Source: Membranipora membranacea
Taxonomy: Eukaryota > Bryozoa > Gymnolaemata > Cheilostomatida > Membraniporidae
Reading direction: 5' to 3'
NCBI GenBank assembly: GCA_914767715.1
Contig: OU612066.1
Location: 8,067,001 to 8,131,000 of the forward strand
Length of the DNA stretch: 64,000 bases
Positions 23,153 through 34,358 of this stretch are shown here, piece by piece. A program made the translations under genes and the position numbers. How positions within the stretch are numbered: the first letter of the stretch is position 1; every line of letters begins with the position of its first letter. Under the pieces are notes generated by a model that saw only the letters and a list, made by a program, of their open reading frames with translations, was not told the DNA's origin and made no database searches.

Positions 23153-24664
23153 TTAATCAAAATATGGGACGTCTAAATCAGTAAAAACATAGGTTTCAAG
23201 CCCGTTTACAACGATGCTGTGATATTTGTTAAACAGAAATCGTCCCTCTTCTTTATATGATTTGAAGCTGTTGTTATTGTGCCTTGCCTCTTTGACGAAA
23301 AAATTAGCATGATACTGACTGACCAACGCTCCGTCCATAGAGTTCGTTATTCCTTGTTCTGTTGCCTTACTGTGCCAAAAGTTGATCATTTCAGGGTGCC
23401 ACTGCACTCCATAGAATGGGTATCGTTTGGCTTCGATTGAAGAGGCGTACACCAGACCTGCGCTGTCTGTATTGGTCGATGTGACAGTGTAAAAGCTCTT
23501 CAGAGCATCATTGTTTTGATAAGTTTGCATCGACAAACAAAAACTGTGGAAATTCGGAGTGATTTTCTTCTTGGCTAAGACCTCAAGAATATACGATGGT
23601 GCTTCACCATAAAGTTTACTGGTTTTAGCCTGTTGTGTGAAGTTGATAGGCAGTGGAATAGCTTCAGTACCAGTACAATTACTAAGTAAGTCTTGCGGGG
23701 GGTCGACAGGCCACGTTGTCATTTCCTCCATCCCGAGACATGTGCCCCATACTGGAAAATAAACTCCTGCATCATTCATCTTTCTTGCCATCCTATAACA
23801 CAATATATATATAATTTAGTAATAATCGTATAAGTCAATGCTGGGAACTACAAATTAACAGAAGATATCTGTTGGTGAAAGATAACACCTGTAGAACATA
23901 ATAATTCTACTGTCATCATAGACCTAATCTATCAATTTCAATGAATGATAAAAATATTTGCTTATTATAAGCGAACCATGAGACTTTGGATAAGACCTGT
24001 TCTCTTTTCTAGATAGAATAAATTTTGGGAGGAGATATTGTTAGGCACTTACTGGTAAACTTTCTTTGCAACTTTTGAGTAAGGCGATGTAAGAATGTTT
24101 GAGCCGCCACCAGGTAGCAATACTCCGTTGAGTCTAGGTAACAATTGCTCGTAGTATGAGTCTGGCTGGTCAACGAACAAAGGGACAGCGCCACCCCCGG
24201 CCTGTTCTATGAATGACTTATAGGAAGCCATCGCATAGTAAACACGATCAGCTGAAACGAGGGAAAGAATCGATCTGGATATACTGACTTAAACCACCCG
24301 TACAGGACTAGCTCCAAGGAATGGCCTTTCAATTTAAATATTCTGAACTGTTGTCTTGTTCTTGATTCACAAGGGGACCTGCCAAGAGGCCTGTTATGCT
24401 TTTGATCCAATACAACAGTTACTCTACAAGCAAACATGTTTGGACAGACTAATGGTTTAGGATATACAGTTTTGTACAGGAAGAGGTCATACAAATTCAG
24501 CTACCACTGTCTGGTGAAGTACGAAACTGTATCTACTCACCGATAGGTACTCCAGGTAAGGACACTTTCAGCAGGACTCCAATGACAGGCTGATTGCTGG
24601 GCCAACCCCGACATAGAGTGCATAGATAGAGCAATGTTAATAGGACCTGGTCCTTGGACGGCAT
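23153..24664 (-). CDS. GGH: Gamma-glutamyl hydrolase, copy 1
   Basis: Three exons, 24664-24541, 24251-24053 and 23792-23153, in consistent phase, giving 320 residues (human 318). It begins with a hydrophobic signal peptide (LLTLLYLCTLC), as expected for a lysosomal or secreted enzyme. NQPVIGVLL opens the class I glutamine-amidotransferase-like fold. The nucleophile is Cys ~126 in WGTCLGMEE and the catalytic His is ~240 in VQWHPE. The enzyme removes gamma-linked glutamates from folylpolyglutamates and antifolates. The stop TAA is at 23153-23155. Its twin lies 7 kb away on the same strand with the same exon plan, so the pair arose by tandem duplication. All catalytic residues are present, so this copy looks functional. 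Confidence 0.95.
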
Positions 24665-24877
24665 AATCCTTCCGGTTGGTTTCTTTCTTTCTAAGCCTTC
24701 AAAGAAAAAAATAGGTAAGTCATCCTAGCATATATGTTCAGACTGAAGTGTAAATAGATGCCCCATCTCCTGGAGACCATTGAACGTCTATGACAAATGA
24801 GAATATTTAAACAACAGTCGAGCAGGAATATCACCCAAGTAAGTCGTCATGATTACAGCCAAAAGATTACACCCTGA

Positions 24878-25127
24878 GGGGGGTCTTTCAATTAGAAAGA
24901 GTGATCCTTTACTAACCTAAAGCAAGTTATCACTATCACATCGCTCAAAATTATCACTCACTTGGTGTTTCAATTAGAGAAAATCGCTCCCAAATTGCTC
25001 ACTCAGAATGTATATAGTTCCATCAAGTGACTGAGCGATCTGAAAGCGAGACCCCTAGCAGGTATCGCTCACTCACTGAGTGAGCGATAAGATTGCGATT
25101 TTGGCTGTTTCTAATTGAAAGACTCCC
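24878..25127. mobile_element. MITE with 21-bp terminal inverted repeats
   Basis: Ends at 24878-24898 and 25107-25127 are reverse complements with one mismatch (GTCTTTCAATTAGAAA core). The ~250 bp interior has no ORF and holds a further palindrome, TCGCTCACTCACTGAGTGAG, near 25061. It sits just upstream of GGH copy 1. A target duplication is not obvious. Confidence 0.75.
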
Positions 25128-25199
25128 CATTAGATATTACAAAACTCTTACTGCTTACTTTTTGAGCTGAAAATATATCACAGAACTTCTAGAAGCTGT

Positions 25200-26780
25200 A
25201 CGTGCTGTTAGTTAAAGCTTGATTTTTCAATCAAAAAATGAAGCACTTGTTCTTTCTGCTGCTTAGTCGATGCACTGTACTAACTTTCTGACCAGAAAAA
25301 GTCTCGCTTGAAAGTCCCATACATATCCTAATCTGTATGAATCATCAATCAATCACCATCAATCTTATTTATGTGTGATTGAGTGAAACGAACTTGTTGA
25401 CCTGCATGCTTAGTAAAACGCTCTTTGTTTTTTATGCGATTTATAAAACAATAACATCCTCTTTGTGGCTTGAGGAACAAATCAGGATAAGTTGAGCAAG
25501 TGCACTGAAATAAAGTACAGCATTGGCATTGCTGTGAAGTAGAGATTAATTATCTTGGTACATGTGTATCACAGAGTGAGCATACATCCTTACTGAAGAT
25601 TATAAAAGTCATTGTCCTTACTATGTGATGTAAATGTTTGTTATAAATGGAATTCATGGAACATGACTATTATATCAGTGCTGGAATTAGTCACGAGCTG
25701 AAGTTTATGCGGGTTGCCGAGTTAAAATTTCGTCAACAAATAGCTATACAAAGCTAGATGTAGATACCACCACTTAGATGCTTTCCAGGTAACCACTCAG
25801 GTGACTGTCTGACTCATGAATAAAATTCAATTCAAAGCAAAGTCCTGATGTATAACATGAAAAACAACAAACAAGGTGCATGTTCCCTTAACAAATCCAT
25901 TCCTTGGACTGCCTGAGTAGGGGACTTGACATGAGACTTTAGCGCTGTTGAGACTTGGACTCTTTGTCGATCAATTCTAATTTTTATTGATGATTCCTTT
26001 ACCAAGGTTCACATCGTGAAAAGATTACCGCAAAAAAAGACTATCACATAGTTCACACAAAAAAACCTTTTAAACTGTAACCTCTCAAACGTAACAAGGT
26101 GTCCGAACGTGCGTCATAAATCCTGCTGCCTATTTGGGAATAAAACTTTGTGGAACTAACTCTCACACAAGGTATTTATAATTTAATCATTGGATGAGAA
26201 AAGAAGGTTACAACAATATTACATTGGTATTGATCGTCACTTACGTTTGGATTTATAACAATAAAGTTAAATAAAAATAATTATAGCCCGTAATTTTTTG
26301 GTTTATAAGAAAGATAAATAAGGACAATATTCATACCTTTTGCCTTCTTCCTCTAATCTGGTTGCGTAAAGTAAAATAGATCTCGATATAACTCATATGA
26401 ATAACTGTGCACTGACACGTAAAAGAACAGACTTGCCAGATTCACAGGGAACACACCAACACAAAGGGCGGGCCCAAATCCCTCCAGACCAATCACGGAC
26501 AGCAAACACCCCACAAAGATGTTAGGAGGTGGCCAGAAGTTGCCCTAAATGCACTCCTCAACACAATACTGCACCCTCGATCCCTTGTAATTACTCTATT
26601 GTTCTGCAAAACTTGACTGAAACTAATCCTGTAGATGACAGCTTCCAGTGTCACCTAGTTAATACAAGTCTGGTGAAACAAAAGAAGTTTAATTTGAATA
26701 CATAATACACTGGTTGTCACAATATACTTTATTGTGTTTTTGTTATACTGACATGAGTTTCTTTACATATATGTTTATTA
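25200..26780. other. Upstream flank of GGH copy 1, no coding gene seen
   Basis: A donor-like AAAAG|GTATGA on the minus strand near 26337 could mark a non-coding first exon of GGH, but this is weak. The part 25646-25890 has a second diverged copy at about 30341-30710. Confidence 0.35.
25646..25890 (+). repeat. Direct repeat, copy 1 (pairs with 30341-30710)
   Basis: Shares TGGAATTCATGGAAC, CAGTGCTGGAATTAGTCA, AAATAGCT, AGATACCACCAC and CTCATGAATAAA in the same order and orientation with the second copy. The copies flank the large inverted-repeat element, which therefore landed in, or was captured by, duplicated DNA. Confidence 0.7.
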
Positions 26781-27139
26781 TAAGATTCCGTGTCAAAATG
26801 CCATGGCCAAAATGCCATTGAGACAAAATGCCATTGCCATAATGCCATTGTCATAATGCCATGGCCATAATGCCATAGATGAAAACACCACTGCACAATA
26901 TACCAATGCCAAAATACCAGTTGTACAAAACGCCAGTTGTGTCAAAATACCAGTGGATATAAAGCCAGATGTGTCAAAATACCAGTGGATATAAAGCCAG
27001 ATTGGACATAATACCATGCGGGACAACATACCATATCCCAAAATACCATTGCCAAAATGCCAAAATATATAACCAAAGGAGATCAAGCCACATTGTATTT
27101 TTTTAGTCACATTACAGCTGCGGGTTGCTTGATCATAGT

Positions 27140-27195
27140 AGGGGGTGGTTCAGTTGGTTAGAGCCATCTCCTTCACTGTTCAAGTCTCAAAGTTT
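27140..27195 (+). repeat. tRNA-like (Pol III box) segment in the left arm
   Basis: TGGTTCAGTTGGTTAGAGC resembles an A box, followed by GTTCAAGTCTC, which resembles a B box. The spacing is shorter than in a functional tRNA. The same segment is inverted in the right arm (about 29935-29990). It suggests a tRNA-derived SINE head captured in the arm, not a tRNA gene. Confidence 0.5.
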
Positions 27196-28456
27196 CTTCG
27201 TTCAATTTCAATGATATCTGGGGTTTGTTGGGATCCACAAACTGAGAGCTAGTAACTTGTAATAAATATTTCCCAACCATTCTTTAGAATAATATGACAA
27301 TAACTTTGGATTATTACCATAGACCTACTATTATTAGTAGGTCTATGATTATTACCAATTTTTTTTTGAAAGCCAAGTCTTGAATCATCGCTGCCCTAGA
27401 GACTCATGCTTACTAATGACATTGATAAGACTACGATGATTGAACATAGAGCAGGTTATCTCTGTGTTTATTAGTTGTATAAAAAGTTACAGTTACAACT
27501 AACAGGAAGGAAAAACTCTGTTCACCCAAAATGAACTTTCACAGTAGGCCATGGCCATAGTATTCAGCAAAGCCATTTAATAGGGGCTTGTGTCTCACAG
27601 GATGTTCACAACTTGAATTTCATGTTGTAAATTTAGTATAAATGATGATGGATATGGATAAGTTTCTAACATCTCTTCTGACCATATACACATTCAACAA
27701 AATTTATTTTCCTACTCGAGGGTATGAAAGCTACATAGTCTACAGAGCCGTTTCGTCAAAATGTGGTGTTACTATGCAGAGCTTTTGTTTCTCTTAAATA
27801 GTTATGTAATGTAACTTCTTTTGATTCCATTTAAAAAGAATGTTGAGAATTTTATATGTTCAAGCCAAAAATTTACTGGTTTAATTACGATAAACCACCA
27901 AAGTTGCCTTCCACCTGTAATGGACTGCGTAAAATGCACAGGACACACAATTACGTCCCATTTACTATGGAAAATCTAACAATAATCATTCAGATAGCCC
28001 AAGCATTTAAGCTGTAATACACAGCAAGGAACTTGTTATACAGAACCTTTGCCACAAAATTAAGAACTATTGGCGAATTAAAAAATTATTTTGTTACCCA
28101 CCGGACTGAAAACATATTGACAAACTTATAACAAACTATAACAAAACTTGTGTAAATTAAATTAAGTAATATAACGAAATGTGCGACTATTGTAGTGTAG
28201 AACAAAATTCTCCTATACCGATATGTATGCCAAAATATAACCCACCAGTGTTGTGATACAGGAATCCTGAAAAAAATTTTGACTAAAGACTAAAGCAAGT
28301 TGAGTTGAAGCCAATATTTTTATATTCTTATTAGATCCCGAACCAGAATTTGTGAAACCAAAATAGTTATTTTATATTATCTATTACTATTATTAAATCC
28401 GAACATAAAAATGTGCACCTTAGATTTAAACATTTCAGATCAACAATTCCTTACGG

Positions 28457-29290
28457 ATGAACACAACTAAAATAAATTTATGTATTATTATAAGAAATTA
28501 TACAATAACAAAATTGTTACAGAAATATCTGACACCAACTTTCAATGGAAAACCAAGCTCATGCATTGATAATGCCAGCAACAAAATTAGTGCCAGAAAG
28601 CATCAACGTCCTACTATCAAGAAACCTTGGATGACTAAGCAGTTATTTACACTCACCAAAGAGGGTACTAAACTTCACAAAATAAGCAAAAAGCATTCAA
28701 AAACCATAGAGGAAATTTAAAAATCATTGTAACAAATTTGGCATTAGATGGGCGCAGTACAACTAACACAATCAATATTATAATGGAACAACTTTACGGC
28801 CATTTTATTGATGGAAGAATCACCCAGGGTTTAATTTTATATCTTTCAAAAGCTTTTGATACAATAAACCACAGCGTTCTAATAAGTAAACAGATATTTT
28901 TTTCAGATATTATCCCCCTCATAGCGACTGTAGAAAAATTATCTTTTAAATAGAAAACAGTTTGTATTGGTAAATGAATTAAGTCGGTTTACTGCCTGTC
29001 ATGATCGGTGCTCCCTAGGGTTCGTTCTCGGCCAGCACTATTTATAATTTATAATGTTGACCTTTTAAATGTATAACCTGATCTAACTTGAAATTTTTTT
29101 GCTAACAATACTAATAATTTTAGCACTGAACCTGAAATTACGAAGAGCAATTTACCTCTGATAAATGAATGGTGTATCACCAACTGTCTTTTCATAAACT
29201 ATGAGAATACCTTTTTGAGACCTCGAACAACATTTTTGACCAGAAGATTTACAGCTCATATTCCGGAACTTTTTTAGAAGAAAGAGGAAC
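28457..29290 (+). pseudogene. Decayed non-LTR retrotransposon reverse transcriptase
   Basis: Broken reading frames retain landmarks of a LINE reverse transcriptase: KKPWMTKQLFTLTKEG (about 28620-28665), then YLSKAFDTINHSVLISK (about 28842-28892), then NRKQFVLVN, a degraded GxVLG...L stretch, and LPLINEWCITN (29151-29183). The order matches the fingers and palm of Jockey/RTX-like non-LTR elements. The catalytic FADD box is not recognisable, and stops and frame changes separate the pieces. No endonuclease domain or poly-A tail seen. Confidence 0.75.
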
Positions 29291-30340
29291 AGCATAACTA
29301 TCTATGAACATTTTAGAAGCCTGAAAAAGGAATTAGATTTAACCCTGATGATGATACAAACACTCGGTCCAGCCAATGAGCAGAGTCTAGAATTAGAGTT
29401 CTGGGGCCACGCAAGTGACAGCCAGATAGGACTCTGTGTGACATCAAGGGAATTAAACCAGGGGTCACAGTTCTCATATTTTTGAAAAACTAAAAATCAT
29501 GCCATTACAAATGCTTTGTGAATATAAAGTTTTGAAACTTTTATTTATTTCCTACTCAATTCAAAATATTTTCAATATGATAACAAACCATGAGTACAAC
29601 GCTTGATCCGACAAACTTGAATTTATGAAAACCAATAACAAGCGAGGAGAGAGGTCCTTGTTAAGAAATTGCATAGGCTTGTTCAAAAAGTAGAGCCAGA
29701 GTGCAATCATGCTAGCCTTCATGACGCCGGTAATAGCATCAGAAAAGACCAGTCAAAACCCTTCAAGCCAAGACATAAAGTTGGTCAAATTTAGAGTCAA
29801 TTAACTTGCCATAACCCACAGAGTTGGCGACTTGACGGCGCAATATTTGGCTGCAATTTCTGCAACACACACTAGCCTTCAGTACAATGGGGCCCAACTA
29901 GCCCAAGCGAAAAAAATTCAAATGTAGAAACTTCGAGACTTGAACAGTGAAGGAGATGGCTCTAACCAACTGAACCACCCCCTACTCTGATCGAGCAATC
30001 CGCAGCTGTAATGTGACTAAAAAAAAGTACAACGTGGCTTGATCTCCTTTGGTTATATATTTTGGCAATGGTATTTTGGGATATGGTATGTTGTCCCCCA
30101 TGGTATTATGTCCAATCTGGCTTTATATCCATTGGTATTTTGACACATCTGGCTTTATATCCACTAGTATTTTGACACAACTGGCGTTTTGTACAACTGG
30201 TATTTTGGCATTGGTATATTGTGCAGTGGTGTTTTCACCTATGGCATTATGGCCATGGCATTATGACAATGGCATTATGGCAATGGCATTTTGTCCCAAT
30301 GGCATTTTGGCCATGGCATTATGGCCGGGTACCTTATTAT

Positions 30341-30710
30341 AACTGGAATTCATGGAACCAGGGAGTTACAGAGACTCCTTGATGGAAAGACTCCTTGATT
30401 CCTTGATGGAAAGACTCCTTGATGGAAAGACTCCATCAAGACTCCTTGATGGATTTTTCAAACTCCTTGATGGAACACTATATAATCAGTGCTGGAATTA
30501 GTCATAAATTGAGGCTTAAAATTTCGCTGACAAATAGCTCAACAAAGCTAGATACCACCACATTTCCAGGTACCCACTCAACAATGAGAGGGAGTTCATT
30601 GCACTCAGGTGATTGTCTGGCTCATGAATAAATTTCAATAGATGCAAATAGGATTCCTGGTAATCCTAAGGAATAAAATGAAAACAACAGACAAGGTGAA
30701 TGTTCACTGA
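30341..30710 (+). repeat. Direct repeat, copy 2 (pairs with 25646-25890), with internal minisatellite
   Basis: Diverged second copy of the block upstream of GGH copy 1. It has gained an insert at about 30366-30475 made of irregular units of GACTCCTTGATGGAAA. Confidence 0.65.
30366..30475. repeat. Minisatellite, unit GACTCCTTGATGGAAA
   Basis: Five to seven imperfect units, some partial (TCCTTGATGG core), in tandem between two blocks of the direct repeat. Confidence 0.75.
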
Positions 30711-31472
30711 TCGCAATGTGAGTTAAGTTGACATTCTTGCCAAGCAATTGCCAGTGTTCCAGGAAAAACGGTTTGATTTAATTCCTTTCAGTTCTTCCGC
30801 TCGCTCGGAAGAGCAATGCATATAAATAAATGATGGCCAGGTCTTTTCTAAAGTTTCAAGTTCATGGAAAGGTACACCAAATACCAATACCTCTGCTAGA
30901 AAGAGAGCCATGGTCAAGATAATTCTCAAAATTCTCCGCTGCAACATTTCTTTTCAAGCACCAAAGAAATATAAAATTCCTCGCTTTGGGAGCAGCAGGT
31001 TACTAAATACTGACAGAAATAAGCACACTAGCTGTTGAGATATTGCTCAAATCATTTACATGTACTATGCGTACTAAGTGCTACAATTCTGCCAAAGTTG
31101 CTGGTAGTGGGGGTTCCATTATCTACCATTGGAATGCCATTACACACTAAGCTCAGGCCAGGTGTTATTTCATAAACATCAGAGTAATAAATTTTAAAAT
31201 GGGGTATTTTGTCATGTATTTTATTAGAATCGAAAATATATCAACATTGAAATCTAAGGCGTCATAAAATATCATCATATGGATGTTAGACAAGAGAAAA
31301 GTTAATGATCCCATGACAGATGTCTGTGGCAAAGTGTGAAAACACAAAATACAGTCATAAATAATTAGCACCAGAATTATTGATCGCACCAAAAAACTGT
31401 GATTTGGATACATAGTAGTCTGAGCCCCCAAGACACTACCCCCTTCCGTCACACGGCAGGAGAAGATAATAA
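30711..31472. other. 3' flank of GGH copy 2, no gene seen
   Basis: No conserved coding sequence. Presumably contains the 3' UTR of the second GGH gene. Confidence 0.35.
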
Positions 31473-34358
31473 TTACTTGTCAAATTGAGGTACATCAGAA
31501 TCATGGAATCTGAACAACTCATACATATGTCTAAACGTAGTGTGGTAATTGTTGAACAGAAATCTACCCTCTTCATCATATGACTTGAATGTGTTGTTAT
31601 TTTTGCGGGCTTCCTCGACTAGAAAATTTGCACAATACTGGCTGATCAAAACTCCATGGAGGGTATTGCTCAAAGATTTTTCCGCACCTTTGAAGTGCTC
31701 AAAGTTATTTTTCTCAGGGTGCCACTGAATACCGTAAAATGGATATTCCTTTGCTTCCATAGATGAAACAAACTGCAGCCCTTTGCTATCCATGTTTGTC
31801 GAAGTGACATCATAAAACTGACTCAGATCCTGGTTGGTTGTGTAGGTATCAGTCGTGAGGCAGAAGCTGTGAAAATTAGGAGTTACGTTCTCCTTGGCTA
31901 AAATATCCAATATGAATTTTGGTGCTTTGCCGAAGAGCTTACTTTTCGGAGCTTGTTTGGTAAAATTTAATGGAAGAGAAATCCCCTCTGTGTTGGTACA
32001 ATTGGACAGGATATCCCTGCGTGGATTGAGCGGCCACGTTGTCATCTCCTGCATGCCAAGACATGTACCCCAGACTGGGAAATATATACCCGCATCGTTC
32101 ATCTGCATTGCCATTCTAAAAGTAAATGGTTGAACGTACAAGTTACTAGTACATTGTATCTTTTAAAAATTCTCCTTTGTAATCTTCTTTGTGGCTTGTT
32201 GTGAAATTTAGTTCACAAATAGCCGGTTCAATCAAGCCTACAATGGCTAGGTTTCCTGGAATCTCACTCTCAGAAAATTTATGGATACCTTGAATCAATT
32301 TTAGGTTCCTTTACAAAGCTGATTACATTTCCTTGAATATCATCAATCGAAATATCTCAAATATCAATAAAGTGATATATAAAGATGACAATAAAGTGAT
32401 AAAAAAAATCAGATCTGGAAGCAGGTCTGACGTCGTTATGTACTTCATGCAAAACTCATATGGGTAATGAGTCTCATTTTCTGCGTTGTATTTGCTTTAA
32501 ATGTTTATGATATAAGATATGATCGGATACCCTGCCAAATATTTTAGACTTTGTGTCATGCAAAAATAAGGAAAAATACTGTTCGTTGACAACTAAAATA
32601 ACGATCGAAGCAGCACCAACCTGTAAACTATCTTGCCGACTTTCCCGTAAGGAGATTTGACAAGATCAACGTCTCCTCCAGGAAACAGGACACCATTCAG
32701 TCGGGGCAAGAGCTGTTCATAATACGAATCGGGCTGATTGACGAAAATAGGAACTGCACCTCCTCCAGCCTGCTCAACGAAGGATTTGTAGTCAGCTAAG
32801 GCATAGTACTCATTGCTTTCGGCTAAAAAATAAAAGCAAAATATTCTGTCATGCATTCAATGTATTTCATAGCCGAGTCATCAGGGATGGTGGGGATACC
32901 CACTAGATTAGGCACAAAGGCTGAATATGGACACATATTCAATATTCATACATGGTCACATGAGCTCATTTTAAATTAAATTTTATATTCAAATCTACTC
33001 AATCACTCTCACTCGATGATGCAGCATTTTGATAAGTGTCCATAAGTCCATAAGAGTCAATATCAATATTACTGTTGTTTGTTTTGTAGCCAGTGCACGA
33101 AGCCCTCATTTTTTGTACTTTGCTTGTTTTTTAAACAGAGAAACTTTGTGGTCGTATTATTTTACTGAGGATGACAAATAGCCAGGATAGGCTTGTGGTT
33201 ATTTTGGCTCCAATCTAGTTGAAGCAGGAAGGGCAGATGTACTTTTTTTACATCATTAGAATGCTCATCATACTTTGACTGTGAGTAGCAATATAGGGAC
33301 CTAGTGTGCACCATATCTGAAATAAAGGCTTTAAATCCTCAACTAAGTGTTAACTTAAATTTGGAGGTCCTGAGGGGGTCTCCCCGAGGTTTATCCTCCC
33401 TGCCGAAAGCGCAAGCAAAAGAGCAGAGGAGAGAACGGGCATAAGAAATGCCCAACAAAAAGAGAGCTTTCATCCATAAATGCCTTAAAATACTAGAGCA
33501 CTTGAGATTGGATATCATTTCTTAACTTACTGCCTCCACTGCTGACTTGAAGCCTATGGTTGAGGGGCAACTTTAAATCCCCAAATCAATTTTTCAAAAA
33601 ATTCTTATAATTGCAGAGCATCTTGAGAACATACAAGCTTATCTAACTTATTGAGCTCTTTGAAATGGTATATGATGACCATTTCTGTAACCAATGAACC
33701 AATTTATAATCTTTGAATGAACTAAACCATTGCTGTAACCCTGTACAGGTTACTGATAGTTGCAAAAGGCAGCTGTTTTCTGGCCCTGTCCCATGCACCC
33801 TTCACCCATAGTGCACTATCTAAAGACCAGCATTTTATTACCCATGCAGGTATAGTGGAATGTTACCAAAGTGTTATGACTGGCACAATCACAACAATCA
33901 TGATATTGGTGTGTGGGGGACTTCATCATTTATTTTACTAATTTGCAGGATGTTATTGAATCCCAGATTCAGTGACAACAACTGATACGGCTGTCCTTGA
34001 AGTGTGTATTTACCATTATGGCCATTACGTAGGCCTAATTACGTTACTAGCCATAGAGTTATTATATAATTTATAATAACTCTATGGCTAGTAACATAGA
34101 GTTATTAATATTATTAATAACTCTATGTTACTAGCTCAGCGAATGGCTAGCCTCAATGCCTACACGCTAGACAAGGAGACACTAGACAAGGAGACACGAA
34201 AAGATAATTGATTATGATTTACACTCACCAGCACCAAAGTGTGGAATGATATCAGATACTTCCAGAACTATCCCGATTATAGGCTGATTACTGGGCCGGC
34301 CTTGACAGATAGCAGATAAGACAGCTACCGCTAACACACTTCTCATAGGCAGCAGCAT
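31473..34358 (-). CDS. GGH: Gamma-glutamyl hydrolase, copy 2
   Basis: Three exons, 34358-34229, 32822-32621 and 32115-31473, with the same intron phases as copy 1, giving 324 residues. The N-terminus MLLPMRSVLAVAVLSAICQG is a signal peptide, pointing to the lysosome or secretion. The fold starts at NQPIIGIVL. FPGGDVDL matches the family's PGG turn. Catalytic Cys ~129 is in WGTCLGMQE and His ~243 in IQWHPE. The stop TAA is at 31473-31475. Intron 1 is about 1.4 kb against 0.3 kb in copy 1 and contains the nested palindromes' left flank. Copy 2 keeps every residue needed for folylpolyglutamate hydrolysis, so both tandem copies are probably active. Divergence between the two proteins is substantial, so the duplication is not recent. 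Confidence 0.95.
34025..34135. repeat. Nested near-perfect palindromes in the first intron of GGH copy 2
   Basis: Two adjoining palindromes share the motif CATAGAGTTATTA. The first spans about 34041-34096 (GTTACTAGCCATAGAGTTAT against its complement) and the second about 34096-34128 (CATAGAGTTATTAATATTAT and mirror). Together they form a cruciform-capable stretch of ~110 bases. Confidence 0.8.

Larger units (their letters stand above)
26796..30328. mobile_element. Large inverted-repeat (foldback-like) element enclosing a decayed LINE
   Basis: Left arm about 26796-27203 and right arm about 29928-30328 are near-identical reverse complements of ~400 bp. The outer half of each arm is built from short related units (AAAATGCCATGG, ATACCAGTTG and similar). 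The inner half carries a tRNA-like segment. The ~2.7 kb interior holds reverse-transcriptase remnants. Apparent ORFs in the arms are products of the repetitive units and mirror one another. No transposase was recognised. Confidence 0.75.

Noticed and set aside
26793-27110. Repetitive ORF (and mirror ORF at 30049-30342) full of Gly-Ile-Leu and Ala-Phe
   Set aside because: Both are translations of the short AAAATGCCATGG-type units in the two inverted arms. They mirror each other and have no protein signature.
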